From Linnemannia schmuckeri (lineage: Eukaryota > Mortierellomycota > Mortierellomycetes > Mortierellales > Mortierellaceae): DNA of 64,000 nucleotides. This document shows, one piece after another, positions 1 to 11,042 of this stretch. Made by a program: the position numbers and the translations under genes. The stretch's first letter is position 1, and every line of letters begins with the position of its first letter. The stretch lies in NCBI GenBank assembly GCA_029449235.1, contig JANATG010000017.1, positions 574,001 through 638,000 on the forward strand. Direction: 5' to 3'. The notes under the pieces were generated by a model. That model saw nothing but the letters and a program-made list of their open reading frames with translations. It was not told where the DNA came from and did not search any database.

Positions 1-917
1 GCTACGCAGCTCCGACGTCACAGTAGCCCTCGACTACAACTCAATCAACTACCATAAAGCTCGTCAACAACGTCTGCGACATCGTTTTCTCTACCTTTCA
101 GCACTAATCCCACAACATAATCTTCACAAACAGCCACGGAAGAGGCATTGTAAGCTAACCATGGACTCCCTTTTTTTTCTTGCGACTTAGACACAATAGG
201 TCTTGCATTCTGTCTACCTCAGCTGTATGTCCTTGGGAAACAGGCGAGATGCTACTGTTGCTGGTTTTTGTTACTGTGCGGAATACGTGCTGTCGCCACC
301 AAAACCATGGTCAATCCAACAGAAGCGTGCTTTATGTCCTATATTGTTCATTCTCTTTCCAGGCTTCTCCCTTCTCCATGTTCATTCTCCTTTAGTATCC
401 CTTCTCTTCTCTCCCTCTCCCTCTCCCTCTCGCTTACGCACACATACTATCGCTGCTCTTTCGAGTCGGTATGTTGCAAAAATACAGGATGGAGGAGGCC
501 TGCTATGTTGGCTTGGGAAAAGTGCGTACTAGGCTTGCTTTTTTGGCTTGGCGAAACGAAACCCATGTCACTTAAATTAACAATATCTTCTTCTCTTTGT
601 TTGTCTTTAGTGCTTGTCGGGTCACAAGTCAAGTACATGTGGACATTGTTGGATTCAGAACATGGAAGGCGTTGTTGTTGTTCTTTTTTTTGTTTGTGCG
701 CATGCATGGACATGCTTTGCTTCTGCGTTGCTGTCCTGTCGTTTGAATAGCGACAAATGTTCAAAAAGAGGGAGGGCTCAGCTGCACGTTTGCCTTGTTA
801 CATGATCGAGATGATAAGGGTGTGTTATTTCTGCGACTGGGAATTGAAGGGTGACAAAAGACATATACAAAGTACACTAAGCCAAAGTCGTATTAAGAAT
901 GCTCTGTTTCAAATGTA
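1..917. other. Left-edge intergenic region with an open frame
   Basis: A plus-strand frame is open from base 2 to a TAG at about 190 and could be the 3' end of a gene starting outside the window. Its translation shows no domain I recognise. The rest is T-rich with a CTCCCTCTCC run near 410-430. Nothing else is supportable. Confidence 0.3.
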
Positions 918-2095
918 CAGTGACTGTCCATAAAGATTTTGACATAAACATTGTAATAAAAAAAATTCTTTAGGCCTTTTCCTTCTCTTCCCTCCTCCGT
1001 CTTCAAGATGACCTTATCTCTGGCGACGCAAAACAGAATTGTTGGTATGCATGAGGGCAACCCCGAGCTTTCCTATGCCGCCATCGGAAGGGCCTTAGAG
1101 GTCAGCCGCCAGACAGTGTCCAATGTCGTCAAACGATTCCGTGACAGAGGGACTGTGGAGATAAGGAATAGTCCAGGTCGACCCCGCAAGCTGAGTGCCA
1201 GAGACGAACGAGCTGTGGTGAATGCCAGCAAGAGAGACCGACGTATAGCCATTGGCACTATCGCCCAGTCCTTGGCACTTGATGTTGGCAGAGCTACCAT
1301 CAGAAGAACTCTCCGTAGACGAGGTATCTTTTCGCGTATCGCCGTAGTTAAACCCTTCTTATCCGAGGACCATAAACGAGCGCGTTTGGCGTTCGCTAGG
1401 CAGTATGTTAACAGGCCTCTTGAGTAATGGAGGCAGGTTGTATGGACCGATGAGTCCTCGTTTGAGATTGGGAAGAACTATCGTCGTATACGGGTTCTCA
1501 GAACGGCAGGGGAGAAATACCACAGTGCCTGCCTTGCCCCTTCCTTTAAGAGTGGCCGCACTTCTGTGATGATTTGGGGTGCATTCGCGGGAATCTCCAT
1601 GTCACAACTTGTTCATATCCCTCCTGGGCAGAGAACAGCGGCTGACTTCGTCAATCTGATATACGAAGGCGAGTTGTTTGGATTCATGGAAGCACTAGCC
1701 AATGCTGTCCTGCAAGAAGGAGAGAGTCCCATATTGATGGAAGATGGTGCCCCTATTCACAGGGCTCTTGTGTCAAGAAATTGGCTACAAGAGCATGGCA
1801 TTGAAAAATTGATTTGGCCTGCCTGCTCCCCCGACCTAAATCCCATCGAGAATATATGGTCCGTATTGAAGGATGCCGTTCAGCGAAGGCGTAACAGACC
1901 CAGAAATATTGAGGAGATGATAGTTGTGCTGCACGAGGAGTGGGATCTTATAAGAGGCGACTTTCTCACACGTTTGTATTCGAGTCTTCCAGAGAGACTC
2001 CGGGCCGTTATCACCGCGAGAGGGGGTCACACCAAGTGGTAAACATAAAAAATAAATAATTTTCTCCGTGTCAAAATCTTTATGGCCAGTCACTG
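918..2095 (+). mobile_element. Tc1/mariner DNA transposon, complete ends, TA target duplication
   Basis: The terminal inverted repeats are 27 bp (918-944 and 2069-2095) and begin CAGTGACTG; they differ at one base. A TA dinucleotide flanks each end (916-917, 2096-2097), the target duplication expected of this superfamily. The 1178-bp body carries one transposase frame filling almost the whole space between the repeats. The near-identical ends and intact target duplication suggest a fairly recent insertion. Confidence 0.95.
1008..2042 (+). pseudogene. Tc1-family DDE transposase with one in-frame stop
   Basis: The frame runs without a shift from ATG 1008 to TAA 2040-2042, but a TAA at 1425-1427 splits it into 139 residues and a downstream part. 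The N-terminal part has a helix-turn-helix segment (residues about 10-60) and a GRPRK-type basic link typical of Tc1 paired-like DNA-binding domains. The downstream part holds the catalytic triad: D in the VVWTDESSFE motif, D in MEDGAPIH, and E in PDLNPIEN. There are 34 residues between the second D and the E, the D34E signature of Tc1. Without the stop the protein would be 344 residues, normal for the family. A single substitution could explain the defect. Read-through or a sequencing error cannot be excluded. Confidence 0.9.
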
Positions 2096-2143
2096 TACAT
2101 TTACTTTTGTATTTTGTTCTTCTCCATCTCTAATAATATCCAC

Positions 2144-3431
2144 AATGGGTCAGCAAGGACAGAGTCAGATAACCTCAGGCATCAATGGCACATTCCTTTT
2201 TGCAACTAACGGGAAATCGAAAATGGATATTAGCAAGTTGAATATCTATGTTCCCGAAACGACGACCTTCAAGGGCCATCCTCAAGATGCGATGCTATTG
2301 CTTCCCTGGTATATGGACTCGACACAGTACCCTATCTACTCTCCTGCACGCAGGCTCTGGGATGAAAAAGAGCCTCCTGGTTTGCTCTAGACATTCGCGG
2401 AACCTAACGTTCATCCACTTGACCGTCGGGGATGGCCCAACGAGAGCACCTAGCACGGAATGTGAGTCTCAGCAGAACTACTGTTCCAGCGATCCCTGCA
2501 GGCGTCGGTATCGACCTGCCTTATGCCGAGAGACAAAAAGGGGTAAGTTGTTGCCTCTCCCATGATATATGAACGGGCAATGCGACAGTCATTTGACGTG
2601 GTTCTTTTAGCATCATATACATCTCTAGCAACACCACGACGTTGAGTTTTATTCATTCGCTTTAGTATCAGTCTCAACAGGGCGTCGGAGGGCGAAGAGC
2701 AAAGTACCTCTTCGACTCTGTCTCAACCCTCCTTGGAGCATCCACAAGAAGGTGTTCAAACCCGCCAGTCGTTAGTTCCGGTACGCAATTCATCTTTGAC
2801 CCACTCACTTTCAAGTGCATGTGAATGAGCATAAGCATGCAATTGTAACTTCTGAATGGCCATCGTCTTTGAATTATTGTTGTCCTTTCACTCCTTCATC
2901 TTTTGTATTTTCAACGACTAACCATTTCTAATCTATCTATTGTCTTTATTGTCATTATATGACCTCAGGTCCTTCAGGAGTCACATGAAGCTATGTCGCC
3001 AATGTTGGAGAAATCCAAGCTGAGCACCACTCGCTCTCTCTCATGATGCCGCAGAGAGACTGTCCTCTGGAGTCCATACAACTGCAGGTTGCGCGCTCTC
3101 TGACCTTACGTCAGGCAAGGGCAAGAAGCACGCAGAGGCGAATGAAGCTGGCATCTGGATGGACGGATTCATTTCGGGTCTCGAGCAGGACGCTGACATC
3201 TTTGACAACTGTCTCCTCAAGCGTTCTGACTTGGCTCTTCCCTTTGATTTCCGGCGCGATTGTTTTCTATCCCTCTTAAAAATACTAAAAAAAAATTCAT
3301 GGGCTCTGCCATGGCTCAAGTACTTTGGTTCGTGTAGCAACATGGAAGGCAAATTTCATGGGTCCTGCTCTAGCTCAAGTAATATTGTGGAGCTCGCGGT
3401 CGACTCTAGTAAAAGATCAATCGACTCTTGA
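2144..3431 (+). pseudogene. Decayed multi-exon gene, unrecognised
   Basis: Coding-like pieces line up on the plus strand just after the Tc1 element. The first opens at ATG 2144 and closes at TAG 2388-2390 (82 codons). Later pieces appear in other frames, with plausible introns such as GTAAGT near 2546 to TTTTAG near 2610, and GTACGC near 2780 to CCTCAG near 2969. A final acidic piece runs from about 3024 to 3431. Frame changes that no intron explains, for example near 3040, point to a pseudogene. No domain is recognisable. The ATG lies 48 bp beyond the transposon end, so the insertion may have displaced its promoter. An alternative is several unrelated remnants. Confidence 0.3.
3291..3400 (+). 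repeat. Diverged 58-bp tandem duplication
   Basis: Two related blocks start at 3291 and about 3349. Each begins AAATT(T)CATGGG and continues through a GCTCAAGTA motif. A related ATTCATGGGTCCT string recurs at about 18436. The function is unknown. Confidence 0.5.
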
Positions 3432-3748
3432 AAGTGATTTTTGCTTGCACTGTCTGTTTTTTTTATACGTTGTTTTCTCATGCATTCAGTTCGATATCTA
3501 TGCGGGATGATCACGACGATTACACGAAGCGGTCTTACTGCGCATTAAGAGACGCCGTTGTGAGAAATAAGCTTTTCAATATTCATTTCCCGATCCTTTT
3601 AGCTCCGCCGCTATTGTGGTCAGCGTTTTGTTCACCTCTGTTATGTCTTTACCAGGTATACTGTTTTTACACGCTTCTTCCTTCGGGCACCGTTACCCGA
3701 TGATTATTAAGTTGGTATGTCACCATGGGCGACCTTGCTGATCCACGC

Positions 3749-3757
3749 ATATATAAA
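3749..3757 (+). promoter_or_regulatory. TATA box of the 3847 gene
   Basis: ATATATAAA lies about 90 bp before the ATG at 3847 and is followed by a pyrimidine-rich leader, as at other genes in this window. Confidence 0.6.
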
Positions 3758-3846
3758 CTCCCTCTCTAACCCATTGCGGCTTCCTTCTTCTCACATAAGC
3801 TCCTACAGCACTGCATCTTCCACACTCTTCGCTCTCATTTTACGAC

Positions 3847-4128
3847 ATGACAAAGCCTTTCACTCTTCTGGCTCTGCTGGCTGTCCTCACTCTGTATGTT
3901 GTGCAAGCAGCGGATGTCTACTGTTTCTGCCATAACTGGCTGCAACAAGTTATGAAGTCGGAGACAAAAGTATGCCTCGGTTTGGGAACAGTTCCTCAAT
4001 TCAAGAAAATCAACAGCAAAGGCGTTGTTGTGTACAGCAGCTGGCCCAAGAAGGAATGGAGAAACAACTGGCATAAGTGCTGCGAGGATGCTTCAGTCAC
4101 TTCTACCGGCTTAACATGCCATGAATAA
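3847..4128 (+). CDS. Small secreted cysteine-rich protein, 93 aa
   Basis: A single-exon 93-residue frame. Residues 1-21 form a clear signal peptide (MTKP, then a Leu/Val-rich core ending VVQA-A), so the product should be secreted. The mature part of about 72 residues has six cysteines at 26, 28, 43, 78, 79 and 91, enough for three disulphides. It also has several Trp residues and many Lys. The start is set by the signal peptide and the TATA box about 90 bp upstream. I recognise no named domain. Size, signal and cysteine content fit the class of small secreted proteins that fungi use as effectors, antimicrobials or cell-surface factors, but which applies here is not shown. A short tandem repeat follows the stop at once, probably in the 3' untranslated region. 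Confidence 0.75.
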   Translation: MTKPFTLLALLAVLTLYVVQAADVYCFCHNWLQQVMKSETKVCLGLGTVPQFKKINSKGVVVYSSWPKKEWRNNWHKCCEDASVTSTGLTCHE

Positions 4129-4155
4129 TCCTTTTCCTTATGGAGCATCCCACCT

Positions 4156-4320
4156 TCTGTCCCGTCTCCTGCCGTCTCCGCTCCCGAACCCTTGCGCCCT
4201 CGTACATCTGTCCCATCTTCTCCTGCTGTCTCCGCCCCTGGACCCTTGCACTCTTGTACATCTGCGCCGTCTCCTATCATCTTCGCACCGCACCCTTGCG
4301 CCCTTGCACATCTGTTGCCA
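4156..4320 (+). repeat. Tandem repeat, unit 50-54 bp, three copies
   Basis: Starts with TCTGT/TCTGC recur at 4156, 4207, 4261 and 4311. Each unit carries CGTCTCCTGCCGTCTCCG-like then CCCTTGCGCCCT-like text. It begins 28 bp after the stop of the secreted-protein gene. An AATAAA follows at about 4326, so the array probably lies in its 3' untranslated region. Confidence 0.85.
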
Positions 4321-4339
4321 CCCTGAATAAAACCTAAAA

Positions 4340-5690
4340 ACCGTTTAATTTGCTCTAACTCAAATAGCCCCTGATTCGCTGTGTCTAACTGAAAACTCAA
4401 ATAGCTTCTGATTCGCTCTTGAAGGCCAGGGTAACGGTGCCAAACAGAGTTTTCTGGTTAATTTGGCGCTTCTTTCAATACCATTAGTCATTCTGTTTAC
4501 TTAACGTCTGAACCCTAAATCCCAATGACTCAAAGATCTTCCCTGTTTTCTTTAGTCGCTCTCCGTACAGGAAAATAAGCTCCTGTCACTTTTAATTTAA
4601 CAGAAACACTCGATGAGCGGTTGAAATCTCTTGGTCATCCCTCTCTATTTTGAAACACAGATTCTGGGAAAAAAAATTTCCTCCTTTCGGTGTTCCTTCT
4701 CTTTCCAACTCCCTGGAAAGAGACCTGGACTTTGGCTGTCCCCATTATGTTTGTGTGGCAGGCCCTGATGGCCTCTTTTCGATAGTGGATCTATTGATAC
4801 CAAAAGTCTCAAAGCCTACTGCATGGCATATAGAGAAAGACTCGCACGAAAAGATGGGCAAGAGCTACATACACAAAGATACACAGCGTCAGGTGAGGAG
4901 AGAAAGAAAGCCCTCCATCATTGTGAGAAGTGCAATGCACACACTATTGGAAAGCGGTAGCGTTGCACAAGAGCAGTCGATAATAGCTCAAGATACCTGA
5001 TGCTATTTGGACTGAACAAGCTGCAGCTTCAAGGCAATGGCGGTTCCAAGCCTTCAGACGCATTGCCATCGACATTATTAAGGGTGTGCTCAGAGGTCGA
5101 ATGGGTGGGAAGGACACCTTGGACTTCCTTGGAATCGATGTCATCATTCCTTATTATCATATCGGACACCGCTACCAGCGTGAACCCTCCCCCACCACCA
5201 CTCCCCTCACTCACTCTTCCTCGCCATTGCCACAAGGGTATTCTGAAGAAAACCTACCAATCCAATTTCGAGTACCCTAAATGGGGGCCTTACGCATCCT
5301 CCAATCCATCCTACCGCACGATTGAGGAGGAGTTGGTCATGTACACTAGCTTACCTCGTAGAACTAACCCCATAGAGTTCATTAAAAGGGTCTACCAGAC
5401 TGTTAGCAACACCGACTTGGTTCGCCACATTTGGACAGGACGATCCCAACCCAGTTGTTGAAGAACTCATTATGAACCTCGAAATTCGCTTTGACCATGA
5501 ATAACTGAGAGGCGACTGTTACGGATTCATGTCCATACCCAACCTAGTGGCGTTTACGGGTGGTCTCACCTGAGTGACCTTCCCTTTTTAATGATCGAAT
5601 TAGGAAGAGTAAACCTTGATTGTAGTTCTGTCTATTAATGTTTTCCTGATTTTATCCTTGTTTCTCAACAATGCATCTTAGAGCTGGCAT
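4340..5690. other. Coding-like debris, unrecognised
   Basis: Fragments of plus-strand frames occur at about 4810-4960, 5030-5280 and 5240-5460 with stops and shifts between them. They look like one decayed coding region. It could be the 5' part of the LINE relic that follows, but no endonuclease or transposase motif is visible. Confidence 0.3.
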
Positions 5691-8200
5691 AAGTGCGTAT
5701 CTGTCTCATGGACCGGACAGCCGCGTACGCCTCCACGGATCTGCTGCGCATAGAATTTTACGCCCTTTTGTTACGCGCCTGTGAGGACGAGATCACCCAC
5801 GGTCGGCAAGAGAATCGCCTCATTCGCTCGCTTCTCGACAAGGAAGATGATAAGTATACGGCCCCGGAGGAGATCCTGGCAGTCGCTGAGGAGCTTTAAG
5901 GTCTTTTCAGTCCAACAACAATCAATCAGGAGGTCAGGACCAACTTCTCAGTAGCCTAAAAAACAACAATAACATCTCTGCTGATGGTATCACCAGCCTG
6001 CTGAGGCCACTGAAACTAGTGTACTGACGGAATGCTCAAACGACAAGAAGGGTAGCGCGCCAGGCCTGGACGGTCTCAGCCATGAACTGTACCACTTGCT
6101 CATAGAACACGAGGACTCAAGATCGGCCTTTCTGTCAGTAGTCAACGATGCGTTGGCAAGAGAGACTCTCTCGGCATCCTGGTCGGAAACCACTATGTTT
6201 CTGCTGTACAAGAAGGACGAGCGGAACAACCCGAAAACTGGAGACCAATCTCACTCATCAACTGCGACGCAAAGATCTCCAAGCTCCTCGCCTTCGGATT
6301 ATGCACAGTTCTTCCCAAAGCCATCACACCATATCAGACAGGAGCCATGGAGGGACGATTCAATGCAGACAATGACCTGGCTCTGTACGCTCTGACAGAC
6401 CACTCACGGAAGGAAGGCGGACAAGAGACCGCTCTACTGATCGATATGTAAAAGGCCTACAACAGAGCCCATCCCTATTACGTATTGATCGCCATGCAAA
6501 GGGTGGAATTTTTGAACTATTTCAGAGATCCCATCCACTAGTTCTTTTTCCAAACCAAAATCAAGATCAAAATCAATGGTCATATGTCGCAACCGGTGCA
6601 TCAACATCGTGGCGTGCGGAAAAGTGACTTTCTGTCCCCGCTCCTCTTCAACATACTCTCGAGCCACTTCTGAAGTCCATCATGAAGGAAAATGAGCTTA
6701 GCGGAGTCACGGTACTTGACTTGGGCCAAATTACCAAGAACCTTGCGTATGCGGATGATGTTTGCTAATCCTGCAAATCAAAGACGAATGGCGAGGGGCC
6801 AAGACCATCTTCACAGTTTACGCTGAGGCAACAAAAGGGAATCCCATTCGACAAAACGGTCGCCATCCCATTCACCAGGACACTAAACGCCGATCTCCGA
6901 GAAGCACTGGCAGAAAATAACATTGAATGGCATGACGGGACGCAGCAGAGACCCCACCACCGGCAAACCAGTCTTTCTCCCCTACCTTAAATACCCGGTC
7001 CCCGTCACTCCAGAGCAAGTTAAAGCCTTTTTCCTTAGCCTTCTCAAGAAGATTCAATCATGCTTCGCAGTTCACTTTCAGCGGTCACTGTCAGTGAAAG
7101 GGAAGACTTTGAAGGCCAACTCCCTCACCCTCTCCAAAATCTGTATGTGGCCTGGGTTGCCCCATTGCCTTCCTGATTTCTCGCCAAAGTCTGTCGAGCG
7201 ACAAAACGGTTCATGTAATCCAAGCCTGCCCCTGCCTGGAATACCTATTGCGCGCCAAAGGAACATGGAGGCCTTGACGTTCTCGAACCGGAGAAACAGA
7301 TGCTCTCCTTTCCTCTCCTACACTTGCAAAGCATGGCTTCAATATCACTCTCTGTCGGTTGAAGGACCTTCATATGCCTTTTAAAGCATTACACACGGAT
7401 ACCTGTCCCGCTCGTGCCCATTTCCTGCTGAACAAAAAAGAGATCTGGTCTCGCATCAAACCTATTCATTTGCTCACTCGACTTCTCATCGCTGCTAAAA
7501 GAGTCCTATTCCCCGATCCGTTACCGCTCCTATCCGAAGCCCCACTACTACAGGCTCCACTCGTTCTCAACCTAGCCCTCCAACATGACAAGGTCGAGGC
7601 AACGAGTCCCAAGCCCTAAACCCGATACTCATGGAACACTACGCCCTTTCCCTGCGCTCAGTTATACGCTCCGTCCAGCTGCCGATCAAACAGTCGACAT
7701 AGAGAACGCAGCAAACACCATTTCTTTCCTTCAAGCAAGCCAACATGCAGGCACTCAGACACTTCACTCAGTTTCCCTTCCATAAAGACAAGGCTCTGGG
7801 CAAGCCTGCACAGTGATCCAAGTTCTAGAAGACCAACCTTCCCATGCAAGGACGTAACGTATGGTGGCGATACCTTCAGCATTCGCTGACCCATGCGCTC
7901 TATTGGTTCATTCACTGGAACCGCTCCACCTTCATGTTTATCTGCTCTGTTGCCTCGCCGACGAAGAAAACTTGGATCACTACGTGGTCTTATGCCCCCA
8001 AAAGAGGCAAGCCTGGATTTCCCTTTTGCAACACCTCTGCACACAAACTGAGCGGTCAGACCAAGCACCCATTGAGAATGTCTCTATTCAGGGACGGCAA
8101 AGGCCCCTCACATTAAAGGACAGCATGTGCCTTACTCGATACGAACTTATTATCTGCGGGATGGCTGGGGTCGCTCATTTCATGCAGATACTTTTGTAGA
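5690..8200 (+). pseudogene. Decayed LINE (non-LTR retrotransposon) reverse transcriptase
   Basis: Reverse-transcriptase motifs appear in order on the plus strand, but in shifting frames and with stops. They are an APGLDGLSHELY motif (about 6060), ENWRPISLINCDAK (about 6238), ALLIDM-KAYNR (about 6433, with a stop inside), GVRKSDFLSPLLFNI (about 6612) and a YADDV catalytic motif (about 6748). Near the end, about 7945-8010, is a cysteine/histidine stretch with DHYV-LCPQK-AW spacing, typical of the zinc-binding region C-terminal to reverse transcriptase in fungal LINEs. The copy is beyond function. It has no poly(A) tail or target duplication that I can define. The family copies RNA into DNA by target-primed reverse transcription. 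Confidence 0.85.
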
Positions 8201-8204
8201 ATAA

Positions 8205-8866
8205 ATCATGCTCACCCCTGCCATAACATTCAGCATCATGAGAGCACAGTCTGAGAAATTTCTTCCTTATCACTCACATGAAATAACAGTCATTTCTATC
8301 CTTATGTTGCACTCGTTCTAATAATTTTTTTGAAATGTATGTCTCTATCAGTCTGTCTCTGTGGTTCTAGGCCGGTACTCATAAAGGGCTACTTGCCTAG
8401 ACTCGTTTATCAATAGTCTCTTGCCCCTTCTCCCTTTTTCCCCATTGCCCATTCGCCTCTACTATTCATTTGCCATTTGCTAATTTTCTATTTCGGTTCC
8501 CCCTTCAACATTCCAGTCTCAGTTCCATCCTCTCCTTGTTCATCCTGTCCTTAGCATAAACAAAGCCCCTATCCCTCTGTTCTTGTCCCTCAGTCTGCAA
8601 CACCTTCCTTCCCTATCCGTCTCCTACACCTTCTGTTCCTTCTTGCATGCTCTCTCCCTTTCTTTCCTATAAAATAAGATCAGGTTCATGTTTGTAAGTC
8701 TTGCATTTCATCGCAACAAAGTGCTAAAAGACACCAACTGCAATGAGACGACAAGCGTAATGCGAGGAAAAACAAAGAAAAGAGGAGCGAGTGGACGCGG
8801 CCACGGAAGACGATTGTGCTTTTCTGTGTGTTTTAATAAAGGCGAGAGTCGCCAACTACAAGACGA
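8205..8866. other. Pyrimidine-rich intergenic region
   Basis: C/T-rich DNA between the LINE relic and the 3' end of the questin-oxidase-like gene. No coding signal was seen. It probably includes that gene's 3' untranslated region on the minus strand. Confidence 0.4.
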
Positions 8867-10336
8867 TTATTCCCAAGTCTGACGCCATCCTACACCCTCA
8901 AACTCCCAGTCGCCTTTCAAATCCAAAGAGATCTGTGCAGTATTCAACAGCAACTGCGAAAACGATTCCTCGGCTCCGAAAAGAAGATCGCCGAGGGCAC
9001 ACGAACGGACTACTTTGGTGACATGGACTTCATCAATGTCAATAGCGCGTTTGATGATTGACAGCCAAGGATTGGACGGGTCCAAAGTCTGCTTTCCGCG
9101 GTAGTTTAGCAAAGCATTGACATTAATCTGAGGGCGCCCGCGAGAAATATAATAAGCAAGGCTCGCACCAAGATGCGACGTCAAACACGAAACGGCATAT
9201 GTTGGGGGGAGTGCATGGGCAAGTTTGTGTACAAAGAGAACCGAGGTCAAAGCATGCATCCTATAATACGACTAGTTGTTAGATTTCAGGTATACCCTTA
9301 GAATTATGAGAGACCATCACTCTCAGAGTTCAATTCTACTTACAAGAAAAAGTCTTGCTTTACTTTTCCATTGTGGAGTCCGGTGCCACCAACGGCCAAA
9401 AGACATGCCTTGTATAGCTCCTTTGCCTTAAGATCGATGTCTTGGATAGTTTCTGATAGTGGGAAGAAAATAAAAAATATAAAACAATTAGCCATTACTG
9501 ACACTGACTTTTACAAGCACGCATAGGTATTATGCGACATCCATACCTTCAACCTTCCATTCCGAGAGGAATTTCTGGATCTTCAAGGCCGCTACTTTGC
9601 TCTTAGCAACGTCCATGGTCTTATTGGCCTCAGGATACGAGGTGATGTTGTCCAGCTCGTGATCTTCCCGAATAGCAGTCAAGATATCCACAATTGTCTT
9701 TGCAGAAGCGGGCTCAGAAATCGACAGTTGGGACACTACCTTGGTCGTCACCTTCTCGACCGCAGTAGCAGGCGCAACGACAAATGGAGACATCATCGTA
9801 GAAGTGATTGCCATCATCGCCAGGCCTTCTGCGACGATGGCGTCAATTCCGAAATCAACACCGTAACCGAGATGGATGAGCGGATGGAAGGCGCCAGAGA
9901 AAGTCCTACCAATCACGTCGGTATCAAAGGCGTACTTGACGATGGCCTCCACGCGACCGAGCTTTGGAACCTCTTGACGAAAGAACTCTAGGTAGGAGGC
10001 GTAGAACTCTTGGTTGCCAACCTCGGATTTCCAGTCAGCAGATGTGAAGATCTTTTTAACGGAGCCAATGGGGCGTTGTTCCACCGCATGGCTCTCGTAA
10101 ATGGCTCGCAGTCGCTCGGGAGTTGCCCCGAGAGAGTAGCTGGCAAGCACGTTGTGGACCAAATGGTTGTGGAAACCCTTTTCGTTGAAGAAGACGTGAT
10201 GCTTGTTGTGATTTTCCTCCAGCAGTTCGGCGACAGTCTCTCTGGCCAGGTTGGTGATTCCAGGAAGGGCCAGTGAGATGTTTTTAGATGGGATCTGCGG
10301 AATAAAGAGCTTCTTAAAAGCAGACAATGTAGCCAT
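8867..10336 (-). CDS. Questin oxidase-like (AflY/DUF4243 family) oxidoreductase
   Basis: Three exons on the minus strand: 10336-9547, 9452-9344 and 9260-8867, joined by GT-AG introns of 94 and 83 bp, giving 430 residues. The joins restore a continuous frame, including the family motif DFFLMH across the second junction. The family's histidine-rich motifs are present: FHNHLVHN at residues 55-62 and HPLIHLGYG at 151-159. Known members include questin oxidase and AflY, which act in ring-opening Baeyer-Villiger-type steps of fungal polyketide pathways. Members also occur in many fungi outside such pathways. No polyketide synthase or other pathway gene lies nearby, so the substrate is unknown. The start ATG 10336 was chosen because it begins the conserved N-terminus; an upstream stretch stays open but is not conserved-looking. 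Confidence 0.85.
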
Positions 10337-10809
10337 GATTGGGTGAGTGCGTGGGGAAGTGAGTACGTGAGTAAGTGTGAGAAAATAAAAAAAATTCCGC
10401 AAATAGGCAAATAGAGGGTCTCTTTTATCGCACAAAGAGTGCGTGGATGATGGCCATTTACGTCAGTGGAAGGCAAACTGCGCAAGTCATATCAGTTGAC
10501 CATCCTTTTAGCCTTAGCCACCAAATCATGCGCATTGATGCATAACCAATTGATTCGAAGCACAAGCCCTTCCCGAGTGTCAACACTCCTTCTGCCAAAG
10601 TAAAATATAGAGAAAAGAGACAGAGACAGAAAGACAGAGACAGAAAGACAGAGACAGAAAGTGAGAGGAGAAAGAGAAATAGAGAGAAAAGAGAAGAAAG
10701 ATTTGCTCACTAATGAAGTTGAGACAAATTGGTGCCAAAAGAAAAGTTTTTTTTTCCCAAGGTAGAGATGCTCATCCAGTGACGACGCATCATGATGCCG
10801 AAGAGAAAA
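10337..10809. other. Upstream region of the questin oxidase-like gene
   Basis: Holds a purine-rich microsatellite at 10615-10665 (a 16-bp unit GACAGAGACAGAAAGA, about three copies). No further gene was found. The promoter of the minus-strand gene must lie here, but no clear TATA box is visible. Confidence 0.5.
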
Positions 10810-10957
10810 GCAGTAAGAATGACATTTTTTTTTTTTTTTTTTTGTACACAATTTTATTTCTCTGACAAACAGTACAAAGGAGGCATTTGGAAGTAAAGGG
10901 GACTACAGACCAAACTCTTCAGTACACCATCCGCCAGTCACGCAGTAAGAATGACAT
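10810..10957 (-). mobile_element. Short retrocopy of an mRNA-like 3' end, 16-bp target duplication
   Basis: A perfect 16-bp direct repeat, GCAGTAAGAATGACAT, lies at 10810-10825 and 10942-10957. Between the copies the minus strand reads about 98 bp of unique sequence containing AATAAA at about 10860. A pure A run follows (T at 10825-10843 on the plus strand), abutting the left repeat. Signal, A tail and flanking duplication are the marks of a 5'-truncated transcript inserted by LINE machinery. The source transcript is not identifiable from the window. A severely truncated LINE end is the alternative. Confidence 0.8.
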
Positions 10958-11042
10958 GAGAGGACACTTAAATAATCCTAAATGAGGCTTAGATACATTG
11001 TAAACAAATGTTATCACGTGACAATACTTTGAATTACCCTTC

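Noticed and set aside
3389..3412. GAGCTC, GTCGAC and CTCTAG words resembling a cloning polylinker
   Set aside because: The order and spacing do not match common vectors and the flanks are ordinary genomic sequence; chance is the likeliest cause.
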